Source of the DNA: JALZEG01 sp046263255
GTDB lineage: Bacteria > Actinomycetota > CADDZG01 > WHSQ01
Assembly (NCBI GenBank): GCA_046263255.1
Contig: JBHELD010000048.1
Location: 1-22,652 of the forward strand
Direction: 5' to 3'
Length of the DNA stretch: 22,652 bases
Position 1 is the first letter of the stretch. Each line of letters starts with the position of its first letter. Made by a program: the position numbers and the translations under genes. The notes beneath the pieces were generated by a model, which had not been told where the DNA came from, made no database searches, and worked only from the letters and a program-made list of their open reading frames with translations. Below are positions 7,359 through 18,251 of the stretch, piece after piece.

Positions 7359-7397
7359 TGGACTATGCACGCCTGCGTCCGCGGTGAAGCTCAGCGG

Positions 7398-8666
7398 CTA
7401 GGCCTTCGCCTGCAGCAGCTCGGTGATCCGGTCGAGCAGCGCCCACGCCAGCGCGGCCTTCGTCACGAGCCCGACGTCGGTCACCCCGTCGCGCGACGCG
7501 ATGACCGCCCGGTTCGTCGGGACGTCGAAGCCCGAGTCGGGGCTTCCCACGTCGTTCGCGACGATCAGGTCGGCCTTCTTCCCGTCGAGCTTCGCCAGCG
7601 CCAGCGCGGCGAGAGCGCCGGCGTCCGGCTCGGTCTCGGCGGCGAAGCCGACGAGGATCCCGCCCGGCTTCCGGGCCTCGGGGGTCGCCCCCAGCTCGGC
7701 GAGGATGTCCGGCGTCGGCACGAGCGTGACGTCCGGGGGCCCCTCGGACTTCTTGAGCTTCTTGCCGACGCTTACGTCGGGGCGGAAATCTGCGACCGCG
7801 GCGGCCTTCACGATCACGTCGACGGCGGGCGCATGCGAGAACACCGCGTCGCGCATCTCCTGGGCGGTCTTGACCGGGACCAGGTCGACGCCCGGCGGCA
7901 CGCGCAGGTTCGTCGGCCCCGACACGAGCGTCACCTTCGCGCCGCGGTGCTGGGCCTCCTCCGCGATCAGGTAGCCCATCAGGCCCGACGACCGGTTGCC
8001 GATGAAGCGCACGGGGTCGATCGGCTCCTGCGTCCCCGCCGCGGTGACGAGGATCCGGCGGCCCTCGAGCTCGCTCGACCGCCCCAGCAGGCGCAGCGCG
8101 GCGTCGACGATCTCGGCCGGCTCGGCCATGCGGCCCGGCCCCGCGTCGCCGGACGAGAGCGGACCCGACGCGGGGCCGACGGTGTGCACGCCGCGCGCGA
8201 CGAGCGCCGCGACGTGCTCCTGCGTCGCCGGGTGCTCCCACATCTCGGTGTGCATCGCCGGCGCGACGAGGACCGGGCACCGGACGGTCAGCATCGTGTT
8301 GCCGAAGAGGTCGTCGGCGACGCCGAGCGCCATCTTCGCGAGCGAGTTCGCGGTGGCGGGGGCGACGACGGCGAGGTCCGCGCTGCGGGCGAGCTCGACG
8401 TGCGGCACGTCGCCTCCCCGCGCGCCCCGAGCGCCGAACAGCTCCGTGTACACGTCGTTGCCCGAGAGGGCCGCGAACGTCTGCTCGCCGACGAAACGGC
8501 GGGCGGCGCGGGTCATCACGACCCGCACGTCCGCGCCCAGCTCCGCCAGCGCGCGCACGACGAACGGGACCTTGTACGCCGCGATGCCCCCGGTGACGCA
8601 GACGAGGACCTTCCGGCCCTGCGCGGCGGGGGCAAGGTCGGACGCCGGAACGACGGGGGCGTCCAT
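7398..8666 (-). CDS. coaBC: Bifunctional phosphopantothenoylcysteine synthetase/decarboxylase
   Basis: Catalyses two consecutive steps of coenzyme A synthesis: CTP-dependent coupling of cysteine to 4'-phosphopantothenate, then FMN-dependent decarboxylation. The 422 residues contain the CoaC flavoprotein half (VTGGIAAYK near 24-32, catalytic H89 in HVELARSAD, substrate motif PAMHTEMW at 136-143). The CoaB half starts near residue 199 (VTAAGTQEPIDPVRFIGNRSSG, KAAAVADFRP, KKLKKSE). The PAMN motif is PAMH. The flap that holds an active-site cysteine in E. coli Dfp reads GPLSSGDAGPGRM, with Ser172 at the Cys position. Otherwise all blocks are intact. It starts ATG ten bases after the rpoZ stop with no evident Shine-Dalgarno, suggesting coupled translation. 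Confidence 0.96.
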   Translation of the reverse strand: MDAPVVPASDLAPAAQGRKVLVCVTGGIAAYKVPFVVRALAELGADVRVVMTRAARRFVGEQTFAALSGNDVYTELFGARGARGGDVPHVELARSADLAVVAPATANSLAKMALGVADDLFGNTMLTVRCPVLVAPAMHTEMWEHPATQEHVAALVARGVHTVGPASGPLSSGDAGPGRMAEPAEIVDAALRLLGRSSELEGRRILVTAAGTQEPIDPVRFIGNRSSGLMGYLIAEEAQHRGAKVTLVSGPTNLRVPPGVDLVPVKTAQEMRDAVFSHAPAVDVIVKAAAVADFRPDVSVGKKLKKSEGPPDVTLVPTPDILAELGATPEARKPGGILVGFAAETEPDAGALAALALAKLDGKKADLIVANDVGSPDSGFDVPTNRAVIASRDGVTDVGLVTKAALAWALLDRITELLQAKA

Positions 8667-8676
8667 AGGGAGGGTG

Positions 8677-8925
8677 CTACTTGATCCCGTCGGCGGTGCG
8701 CTCGTAGGCGACGGAGCCTTCGCTGATCTCCTGGAGGGCGATCGACAGCGCCTTCGGCGCTTGGTCGGGCGACAACGGGACCTGCGGGGGCGTGTGCTCG
8801 GCCACGCCCTCGCCGAGCTGGCTGAAGTACGCGTTGATCTGCCGGCTCCGTTTGGCCGCCAGGATCACGAGCGTGTACTTGGAGTCGACCTCGGTCAGCA
8901 AGTTCTCGATCTTCGGCTCGATCAT
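8677..8925 (-). CDS. rpoZ: RNA polymerase omega subunit
   Basis: Small subunit that helps fold and assemble the beta' subunit of RNA polymerase. The 82-residue product has the family core IENLLTEVDSKYTLVILAAKRSRQINAYF followed by a variable linker and the ending KALSIALQEISEGSVAYERT. The ATG at 8925 has a good Shine-Dalgarno (GGAAAGGAA) in the 17-base gap after gmk. The frame remains open further upstream, but that part is a shadow of gmk. Its position between gmk and coaBC is the widespread bacterial order. Confidence 0.95.
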   Translation of the reverse strand: MIEPKIENLLTEVDSKYTLVILAAKRSRQINAYFSQLGEGVAEHTPPQVPLSPDQAPKALSIALQEISEGSVAYERTADGIK

Positions 8926-8942
8926 CGGGTTCCTTTCCAGTT

Positions 8943-9518
8943 TTAGGAGGCTCCCATTATAAGGAGCACTTCCCCCACCGCCCGGTCGACGTCGTCGTTG
9001 ACGACGATGTGGTCGTACACGCCCTTCTTCTTCACCTCGTCGTACGCGGAACGCAGCCGGCGCGAGAGCGATTCCGGGTCCTCGGTCCCCCGGCCCCTCA
9101 GACGCATGCCCAGGTCGTCGAGGCTCGGCGGCTCGATGAAGATCAGGATCGCGTGCGGCTCGGCCCGCTTGATCGCCTGGGCGCCCTGGATGTCGAGCTC
9201 GCACAGGACGTCGCGCCCGACCCTGAGCGCGGCCTCGACCGGCGCCCGCGGCGTCCCGTAGTAGTTCCCGTAGACCTCGGCCGACTCGAGGAAGTCGCCT
9301 CGGTCGCGCATCGCCAGGAACTCGGCTTCCGTGATGAAGACGTAGTCGACGCCGTTCCGCTCGCCCCTGCGAGCCGGCCGCGTCGTGGAAGAGATCGACA
9401 GGAGCATGTCCGGCCGCCGGGCGAGCACGCCCTTCACGACCGTTCCCTTCCCGGCCCCCGAGGGTCCCGAGACGACGAAGAGGCGGCCGGAGGACCCGCC
9501 CCGGGGGCGCAGCGACAA
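8943..9518 (-). CDS. gmk: Guanylate kinase
   Basis: Phosphorylates GMP to GDP with ATP. The 191-residue protein has the P-loop GPSGAGKGT (18-26) and the GMP-binding segment SISSTTRPARRGERNGVDYVFI. The lid region contains RLRGRGTEDPESLSRRL. The first in-frame start is a TTG seven bases after the mihF stop, with GCAGG overlapping that stop as a weak ribosome binding site; no later start would preserve the first strand and P-loop. The mihF-gmk-rpoZ order is characteristic of actinobacteria. Confidence 0.96.
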   Translation of the reverse strand: MSLRPRGGSSGRLFVVSGPSGAGKGTVVKGVLARRPDMLLSISSTTRPARRGERNGVDYVFITEAEFLAMRDRGDFLESAEVYGNYYGTPRAPVEAALRVGRDVLCELDIQGAQAIKRAEPHAILIFIEPPSLDDLGMRLRGRGTEDPESLSRRLRSAYDEVKKKGVYDHIVVNDDVDRAVGEVLLIMGAS

Positions 9519-9525
9519 GCCCGCG

Positions 9526-9843
9526 CTACCTGCGGGAGAACTCGAGCAGCAGGTTCTCCTTCTGCTTCGCGCCCAGGCCGCGCATGCGGCGGGACTCCGA
9601 GATGTCGAGGCGCTCCATGATCTTGCGGGCCCGGACGCGGCCGACGCCCGGCAGCGACTCGAGCACCGTCGACACCTTCATCTTCCCGACCACCTCGTCG
9701 CCGGTCCGGTCGAGGAGCTCCTTCAGGCTCGTCCGGCCGCTCTTTAGCTGCTCTTTCAGCTCGGCCCGCTTGCGGCGGGCGATGGCGGCCTTCTCGAGGG
9801 CCTGCTTGCGCTGCTCCTCGGTCAGCGGAGGTGGCAAGGGCAT
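9526..9843 (-). CDS. mihF: Actinobacterial integration host factor (mIHF)
   Basis: Nucleoid-associated DNA-binding protein of the actinobacterial mIHF family, unrelated to the proteobacterial IhfA/IhfB. The 105 residues begin with a proline-rich stretch and a long basic helix (about 9-47, EEQRKQALEKAAIARRKRAE). They end in a helix-two-turn-helix-like DNA-binding part with LESLPGVGRVRARKIMERL (61-79) and RRMRGLGAKQKENLLLEF. The ATG at 9843 is preceded by a strong AAGGAGG. This is the first gene after the pyr operon on the same strand, and a good promoter lies upstream, so it probably heads its own transcription unit with gmk, rpoZ and coaBC. It is the clearest single marker for Actinomycetota here. 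Confidence 0.94.
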   Translation of the reverse strand: MPLPPPLTEEQRKQALEKAAIARRKRAELKEQLKSGRTSLKELLDRTGDEVVGKMKVSTVLESLPGVGRVRARKIMERLDISESRRMRGLGAKQKENLLLEFSRR

Positions 9844-9932
9844 GCTGAGGAACCTCCTTACGGTGTGAAAGCGAAAGCTCTGGGTCCGGGCCGGCGCCGG
9901 CGCAAGATGCCGCGGCCCTGCGTTCGGCGCGG

Positions 9933-9961
9933 ATGGTAGCAGCCGCCCCCCTCGCCCGCAA
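9933..9961 (-). promoter_or_regulatory. Promoter for the mihF-gmk-rpoZ-coaBC run
   Basis: On the minus strand TTGCGG (9961-9956) and TACCAT (9938-9933) are separated by exactly 17 bases, matching a sigma-70-class promoter. Transcription would start near 9926, leaving an 80- to 85-base leader before the mihF ATG. The 201-base gap between pyrE and mihF otherwise holds a 12-bp GC palindrome at 9890-9901 and a weak stem just past the pyrE stop; neither has a U-tract. Confidence 0.55.
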
Positions 9962-10044
9962 CGACCCGGCAACGCGTTTGACCAGCACAGAGGCGGTTTT
10001 CACGCTCGCCGGAGATCGACCGCTCCCCCGGCCGGCGGGTCGCG

Positions 10045-10626
10045 CTAGGCGCGGAGACGGCGGCTGCCGGGGTCCGCGAGCGGCTCGCCGGCCCGGCACA
10101 GCGGGCACTCCCCGGGGGCCCAGGAGGTCGCGGGCACCTTCAGCAGCGCCCTCAGCGGGACGCTGAGGTGGGGAGGGTTCGCGGCGTCGCTGCGGTCGAT
10201 GAGCGCGCCGACGCCGACGACGGAGCCGCCCGCCGACCGAACGAGGTCGACGACCTCCCGGGCCGAGCCCCCCGTGGTGACGACGTCCTCGACGACCAGC
10301 ACGCGGTCGCGGGAGCCCACCTCGAAGCCCCGCCGGATCTCCATGGTGCCCGCGGAGCGCTCGGCGAAGATCATCTTCGCCCCTCCGGCGAGGGCGGTCG
10401 CGAAGCCGAGGATGACGGCACCCACCGCGGGAGAGGCGACGACGTCGAAGTCGTGCCCGAACAGGTCGCCGATCGACTCGCCGAACCGCTGCGCGAGGCG
10501 AGGGTGCTCGAGGACGCGGAACTTCTGGACGAAGAGGTCCGAGTGCCGCCCCGACGACAGCACGAAGTGCCCGTGAAGGACCGCGCCCTTCTGCTCGAGC
10601 ACCTGCATGATCTCGATCGGGTTCAC
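10045..10626 (-). CDS. pyrE: Orotate phosphoribosyltransferase
   Basis: Transfers orotate to PRPP to form orotidine 5'-phosphate, the fifth step of UMP synthesis. The 193-residue protein shows the type I PRTase fold with the PRPP loop VLVVEDVVTTGGSA (109-122). It also has the orotate-side segments GHFVLSSGRHSD and ASPAVGAVILG, and a flexible-loop region around FAERSAGTMEIRRGF. The C-terminus contains GECPLCRAGEPL with a CxxC pair, seen in some PyrE subfamilies. Translation starts at GTG overlapping the pyrF stop as GTGA. It is the last gene of the pyr operon. Confidence 0.96.
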   Translation of the reverse strand: MNPIEIMQVLEQKGAVLHGHFVLSSGRHSDLFVQKFRVLEHPRLAQRFGESIGDLFGHDFDVVASPAVGAVILGFATALAGGAKMIFAERSAGTMEIRRGFEVGSRDRVLVVEDVVTTGGSAREVVDLVRSAGGSVVGVGALIDRSDAANPPHLSVPLRALLKVPATSWAPGECPLCRAGEPLADPGSRRLRA

Positions 10627-11369
10627 CGACGCACCTCCGCGAGCAGCGCTGCCGCAGCCGCGCCCGGGTCCGGCGCGGCCGTGATCGGCCGACCGACCAC
10701 GATCAGGTCGGCGCCCGCCGCGAGCGCCTCGGGACCGGACATCGTCCGCTTCTGGTCGCCGTGCGCCTCGCCGGGCGCGCGGATCCCCGGCACGACGAGC
10801 AGCGGTCCGCCGTCGAGCCGCACGCCGAACTCCGCGCGCAGCGCCGCGACCTCATGCGGGGAGCAGACGAGGCCGTCGGCCCCCGCGCCGAGCGCAAGGC
10901 CCGCGAGGCGCAGGACCGCGTCGCGCGAGGGGCTCCGCATGCCGATCGCGTCGAGCGCGTGGTCGTCGAGGCTCGTGAGCACGGTGACCGCGAGAACCGT
11001 CACGGAGTGGCCGGCCGCGTCGACGGCCGCCGCGACCATCGCGGGACCGCCCGACGCGTGGACGGTCGTGTAGAGCGCGCCCGTCGCCGCGACCGCGCGG
11101 ACGGCGCCGGCGACCTGCGCCGGGATATCGTGGAACTTGAGGTCGAGGAACACCGGGTGCCGCGCCGCGAGGTCCCGGACGATCGCGGGCCCGCCCGTCG
11201 CATACGCCGTCAACCCGATCTTGAAGACGCCGACGTGCTCGCTCGTCGCGGCGGCAATCTCCCGGACGCGCTCGGGGTCGTCGAAGTCGAGGGCGACGCA
11301 GATCGGGTTGGGCGCTGCAGGCGGCGCGTGGTGCAGACGTCCGCGACCGGTGACCGGCGACGAGGTCAT
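10623..11369 (-). CDS. pyrF: Orotidine 5'-phosphate decarboxylase
   Basis: Final step of UMP synthesis. The 248-residue TIM-barrel protein has D28 and K50 (VALDFDDP, FKIGL), the catalytic D-K-D motif in FLDLKFHDIP (D76, K78, D81) and the phosphate-gripping PGIRAPG and VGRPIT segments near the end. About 20 residues precede the first barrel strand (MTSSPVTGRGRLHHAPPAAP), so a later start is conceivable. However, the ATG at 11369 overlaps the pyrD stop as ATGA, which supports it. The gene overlaps pyrE by four bases. Confidence 0.96.
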   Translation of the reverse strand: MTSSPVTGRGRLHHAPPAAPNPICVALDFDDPERVREIAAATSEHVGVFKIGLTAYATGGPAIVRDLAARHPVFLDLKFHDIPAQVAGAVRAVAATGALYTTVHASGGPAMVAAAVDAAGHSVTVLAVTVLTSLDDHALDAIGMRSPSRDAVLRLAGLALGAGADGLVCSPHEVAALRAEFGVRLDGGPLLVVPGIRAPGEAHGDQKRTMSGPEALAAGADLIVVGRPITAAPDPGAAAAALLAEVRR

Positions 11370-12316
11370 CCCTCGAGCTTCACCGCGCCCACCAGCTCGC
11401 CGACGCCCGCGACGCCGTGGCGCGCCATGTACTCGCCGATCCCACGCGCCACCTCGATCGACGCGCGCGGGTTGACGAAGTTGCCGGTCCCGACCGCCAC
11501 GGCCGAGGCGCCGGCGAGGATCATCTCCAGCGCGTCGGACGCCGACGTGACGCCTCCCTGGCCGATGATCGGGACGTGCGGCCAGGCGAGGTGCACGTCG
11601 TGGATGGCCCGCACCGCGATCGGCCGGATCGCCGGGCCCGACAGGCCGCCGACGACGCCGGCGAGCTTGGGGCGCCGCGTCTCGACGTCGATCGCCATCC
11701 CGAACACGGTGTTGACCAGCGACAGCCCGTCCGCGCCGGCATCGAGCGCGGCCTCGGCGATCGCCGGCAGCGACGTCACGTTCGGCGAGAGCTTCGGGAA
11801 GACGGGGATCCGCTTCAGCGCGCCCTTGACGCCGGACACGACGGCTGCGGTCGACTCCGGCGAGTGGGCGAACATGTTGTTGCGGTCCTCGAGGTTCGGG
11901 CAGGAGATGTTGACCTCGACGGCGCCGACCCCGCGGCCCCCGGTGCGCAGCTTGTCGGCAACACGCACGAACTCCTCGACCGTGTTCCCGGCGATCGACG
12001 CAACCACGGTCGCCTTCCGCTTGAGCAGCCACGGGAGGTCCTCCCCCACGAAGTGGTCGACGCCCTTGTTCTGGATGCCGATCGCGTTGAGCATCCCGGA
12101 GGGCGTCTCGCACATGCGCGGCGTCGGCCGCCCCTTCCACGGGACGAGCGTCATCGACTTCACGATGATCCCGCCGGGGGCCGAGAGGTCGAGGAACGCC
12201 GCGGCGTCGCGCCCCGCGCCGAACGTGCCCGACGCGACGAGGACGGGATTGCGCAGCTCGAGCCCCCCGAGCCTCACCGCGAGGTCGGGCAGCGCGCCGC
12301 CGCCGCTCTCGCTCAT
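11366..12316 (-). CDS. pyrD: Dihydroorotate dehydrogenase, class 1B catalytic subunit
   Basis: Oxidises dihydroorotate to orotate with FMN. The 316-residue protein has class 1 features: a cysteine as catalytic base (C139 in EVNISCPN), K53 in IIVKSMT, the substrate segment NAIGIQNKG, and the FMN phosphate sites GQGGV and GASAVAVGTG. It lacks the N-terminal membrane-binding extension of class 2 enzymes. The neighbouring pyrK, joined without a gap (TAGATG), makes the NAD-linked PyrD-PyrK heterotetramer the expected form. Mycobacteria and their relatives use class 2 instead, which argues against that group. Confidence 0.96.
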   Translation of the reverse strand: MSESGGGALPDLAVRLGGLELRNPVLVASGTFGAGRDAAAFLDLSAPGGIIVKSMTLVPWKGRPTPRMCETPSGMLNAIGIQNKGVDHFVGEDLPWLLKRKATVVASIAGNTVEEFVRVADKLRTGGRGVGAVEVNISCPNLEDRNNMFAHSPESTAAVVSGVKGALKRIPVFPKLSPNVTSLPAIAEAALDAGADGLSLVNTVFGMAIDVETRRPKLAGVVGGLSGPAIRPIAVRAIHDVHLAWPHVPIIGQGGVTSASDALEMILAGASAVAVGTGNFVNPRASIEVARGIGEYMARHGVAGVGELVGAVKLEG

Positions 12317-13288
12317 CTAGTTTCCCGGTGGCGCATGCTCGTCCTCCGGCGAGATGTCGGCGGTGCCGCGGCTCGGCGCTCCCGCGGGCGTCAGCTCCGA
12401 CTGGTCGACCGCGACCGCGCCGCCGGACCCGTCCCACACGACGGACGCCCCGTTGAAGACGGGCCCCTCGGTGCAGGACCGAGCGTAGTAGACCGCGTCC
12501 TCCTCCGGCTCGTGCGGCGCGCCGCGCGCCCCGGCGGGCATGCGCCGGGCGGGCCGGCGCAGCGGCATGACGCAGGTCATGCAGACGCCGTACCCGCAGC
12601 CCATCAGCTCCTCCACCGCCACCTGGACCGGCACCTTGTGCTCGACGCAGATGCGCGACACCGCCGCGAGCATCGGGTGCGGGCCGCACGCGTAGACGAC
12701 CTCGGTCTCGCACTTGTCGATCGTCTCGGAGAGGATGTCGGTGACCCTCCCGCGGTCGCCGGCGCTGCCGTCCTCCGTCGTCGTGCGGCACACGGACGCG
12801 AGCCTGCGCGCGTCGATCGGGTTCAGGAGCAGCCCGGTGCTGCGCGCCCCGAGGATCACGTCCACGCGGTGCCCCTCGTTGCGCAGCTCGTCGGCGAGGA
12901 AGAACAGCGGGGTCGCCCCGATGCCCCCGCCGACCAGCAGGCAGTGCGCCCGCCGCTTCGGGAACGCGAAGCCGCGGCCGAGGGGGCCCATGAGGTCGAC
13001 GGACGCGTGCGCCCTCAGGCTCGACAGGTATTCCGTCCCCGGGCCCCTGATGTCGAACACGATCTCGATCGTCGACGCCCACCCCCCGCGCTTGTGAACC
13101 CGGTACACGGAGAAGGGCCGTCGCAGGATGTGGTCTCGGTTGGCGCCGCAGCGGACGTTCACGAACTGCCCCGGCCGCACCTTCTCGCCGATGTCGGGGG
13201 CGACGATCGTCAGCGAGTGATAGGCCTCGCCGTACTTCTTGTGCGACAGCACCTCGCCGGCCGACATCAGCATCGTCCGCGACGACAT
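12317..13288 (-). CDS. pyrK: Dihydroorotate dehydrogenase electron-transfer subunit
   Basis: Passes electrons from PyrD's FMN through a 2Fe-2S cluster and FAD to NAD+. In 323 residues there is an FAD domain (RRPFSVYR, 57-64), an NAD-binding domain (LLVGGGIGATPLFF, 117-130, and ACGPHPML) and a 2Fe-2S domain with the four ligands C231, C236, C239 and C272 (ELMGCGYGVCMTCVMPL and YARSCTEGPVF). The family's usual end, after VVWDG near residue 287, is followed by about 36 low-complexity residues rich in Pro, Ala, Gly, Asp and Glu, probably disordered. The ATG follows the carB stop directly (TAGATG). Confidence 0.94.
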   Translation of the reverse strand: MSSRTMLMSAGEVLSHKKYGEAYHSLTIVAPDIGEKVRPGQFVNVRCGANRDHILRRPFSVYRVHKRGGWASTIEIVFDIRGPGTEYLSSLRAHASVDLMGPLGRGFAFPKRRAHCLLVGGGIGATPLFFLADELRNEGHRVDVILGARSTGLLLNPIDARRLASVCRTTTEDGSAGDRGRVTDILSETIDKCETEVVYACGPHPMLAAVSRICVEHKVPVQVAVEELMGCGYGVCMTCVMPLRRPARRMPAGARGAPHEPEEDAVYYARSCTEGPVFNGASVVWDGSGGAVAVDQSELTPAGAPSRGTADISPEDEHAPPGN

Positions 13289-16546
<3,258 letters not shown>

Positions 16547-16924
16547 TTACCCGCCCGCCCTGTCGACGGACGCGATCTCGATCCTGTTGCCGGCGGGGTC
16601 GCGCGTGTAGAAGCGGTGCCTCCCGGGGATCTCCGTCGCCTGCTCTATGTGGCAGCCGGCCTCGCGCAGCCGGTCGATCGCGCCCTGGAAGTCCGTGACG
16701 ACGATGCCGAAGTGCGCCGTCTTGTGGGGGTTGTGCTCGTCGACGGAGACGTGGATCTCCTGGCCGCCGGCGTGGAACCACCCGCCCTGGGGCCGCGTTC
16801 CCTGCGGCTTGGGCATCTCCTCGAGGCCGAGGCAGCTCCGGTACCACTCGCAGGTGTCGTCGACGAGCTCCTCGGGCGCCGTGACCTGGACGTGGTCGAC
16901 CCCGACCACCTCGAACGAGCTCAC
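16547..16924 (-). CDS. VOC/glyoxalase-fold protein inside the pyr operon
   Basis: The 125-residue protein fits the vicinal oxygen chelate fold: two beta-alpha-beta-beta-beta halves, VDHVQVTAP at the start of the first and TAHFGIVVTDF at the start of the second. Candidate metal ligands are H11, H71 and E116 (GNRIEIA); H58 in EIHVSV could be another. The ending HRFYTRDPAGNRIEI is typical of glyoxalase/dioxygenase-superfamily members. The substrate is unknown, and VOC proteins also include resistance proteins and epimerases. The GTG start touches the preceding micro-ORF stop (TAGTG), and its TAA abuts the carB GTG. It is therefore built into the operon between carA and carB, where no VOC step exists in UMP synthesis. 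A role in damage control or in removing a reactive carbonyl is only a guess. Confidence 0.86.
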   Translation of the reverse strand: MSSFEVVGVDHVQVTAPEELVDDTCEWYRSCLGLEEMPKPQGTRPQGGWFHAGGQEIHVSVDEHNPHKTAHFGIVVTDFQGAIDRLREAGCHIEQATEIPGRHRFYTRDPAGNRIEIASVDRAGG

Positions 16925-17031
16925 TAACGCTTGCCGCCTCCGGCCGCCGCGGCCTTCCGCTTGTCGCGGGCTCTCTTGCGGCGCTGGCGATCCTTCTTCC
17001 AGCGCGCCGTCTTCCGGTCGCCTCGTCCCAT
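16924..17031 (-). CDS. 35-residue highly basic micro-protein between carA and the VOC gene
   Basis: The short frame has a strong GGAGG just upstream of its ATG, in the 17-base gap after the carA stop. Its TAG overlaps the first base of the VOC gene's GTG. The product begins MGRGDRKTARWKKDRQ and ends in an alanine/glycine-rich stretch with a terminal KR; nearly half of all residues are Lys or Arg and there are few hydrophobic ones. The N-terminal MGrGDrkT pattern recalls the start of the small ribosomal protein bTHX (MGKGDRRT in Thermus), but the rest does not match, so this is only a hint. It probably binds RNA or DNA if it is expressed. The tight packing and good ribosome binding site make it a more credible gene than length alone would suggest. 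Confidence 0.62.
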   Translation of the reverse strand: MGRGDRKTARWKKDRQRRKRARDKRKAAAAGGGKR

Positions 17032-17048
17032 CGGTCCTCCTCTCGCTC

Positions 17049-18251
17049 CTACGCGTACACCGCGTCGGCTCGTGCGGGCTCGAACGTCTCCATGAGGTCG
17101 CGGAAGGCCCCAAACAGGTAACGGGAATCGTGGGGGCCGGGACCGGACTCGGGGTGGTACTGGACGCTGAAGGCGACCCCCGGCACCTCGAGCCCCTCGA
17201 CGGTTCCGTCGTTGAGGTTGAGGTGCGTGAGACGAGCGCGCGTTCGTCCGATCGACGCGGGATCGACCGCGAAGCCGTGGTTCTGGCAGGTGATCTCGAT
17301 CCGCGCGCGCCCCAGCCGTCTCACGGGATGGTTGCTCCCGCGGTGCCCGAACGGGAGCTTGAACGTCTGCGCGCCGAGCGCGAGGCCGAGGATCTGGTGG
17401 CCGAGGCAGATCCCGAACACGGGAATGCGCCCGACGAGCTCCCGCACCGTGGCGACGCCGTAACCGACGGCCGCGGGATCGCCGGGGCCGTTCGAGAGAA
17501 AGACCCCGTCGAAGCCGCCGTCCAGAACGGCCGCCGCGGGAGTGGCCGCCGGTACGACGGTGACGTCGCAGCCGGCGGAGACGAGGAGGTCGAGGATGTT
17601 GTGCTTTATGCCGAAGTCGTACGCGGCTATGCGGTAGCGCCGTCCCGGCGGCGCCATCAGCCCGGCCGTCGGCGCGGCCTCCTCGGCGCCCGCGACGAAC
17701 CCGGAGCCGCGGCGTTCCTCCACCCGCTCGCGCGTCCACTCGTACGGCTCCGAGGTCGTGACGTCCACCACGAGGTCGGCGCCCGCCATAGAGGGAGACG
17801 ACCGGGCGGCGTCGACGAGCTCGTCCGCCGATGCGCCGCCGGAGCCGAGGGCGGCACGCATCGCGCCGCGCGTCCTCAGGTGGCGCGTCAGCCGGCGCGT
17901 GTCGATCCCGGTGATCCCGGAGATCCCGTGCCGCCGGAGGTACTCGTCGAGCGTCGCCTCGGCCCGCCACGAGGAGTGAACCTCGCTCGCGTCGCGTACC
18001 GCGAACCCCCGCACCCACGGACACGGCGCCTGGTCGTCGAACGGGTTGGTGCCGGTGTTGCCGATCTGGGTCGCGGTCATCGCGACGATCTGCCCGCAAT
18101 AGGACGGGTCGGTCAGGACCTCCTGGTATCCCGTCATGCCGGTGTTGAAGCAGGCTTCGCCGGTCACCGTCGCGGCCGCGCCGAAGGCCTCGCCCGCGAA
18201 CGTCGTGCCGTCCTCGAGCACCAGGAGGGCGGGCTCCCGGACGCGCATCAT
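17049..18251 (-). CDS. carA: Carbamoyl-phosphate synthase small (glutaminase) subunit
   Basis: Hydrolyses glutamine and passes ammonia to CarB. The 400-residue protein has the N-terminal CarA domain (LVLEDGTTFAGEAFG, FNTGMTGYQEVLTDPSY, GITGIDTRRLTRHLR). The class I glutamine amidotransferase domain follows from about 212 (AAYDFGIKHNILDLL), with oxyanion loop SNGPGDP, nucleophile C282 in GICLGHQ, and H366 and E368 in QYHPES. The ATG at 18251 overlaps the pyrC stop as ATGA; the second Met is the next codon. Unlike the usual direct carA-carB junction, about 500 bases containing two other small genes separate it from carB. Confidence 0.97.
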   Translation of the reverse strand: MMRVREPALLVLEDGTTFAGEAFGAAATVTGEACFNTGMTGYQEVLTDPSYCGQIVAMTATQIGNTGTNPFDDQAPCPWVRGFAVRDASEVHSSWRAEATLDEYLRRHGISGITGIDTRRLTRHLRTRGAMRAALGSGGASADELVDAARSSPSMAGADLVVDVTTSEPYEWTRERVEERRGSGFVAGAEEAAPTAGLMAPPGRRYRIAAYDFGIKHNILDLLVSAGCDVTVVPAATPAAAVLDGGFDGVFLSNGPGDPAAVGYGVATVRELVGRIPVFGICLGHQILGLALGAQTFKLPFGHRGSNHPVRRLGRARIEITCQNHGFAVDPASIGRTRARLTHLNLNDGTVEGLEVPGVAFSVQYHPESGPGPHDSRYLFGAFRDLMETFEPARADAVYA

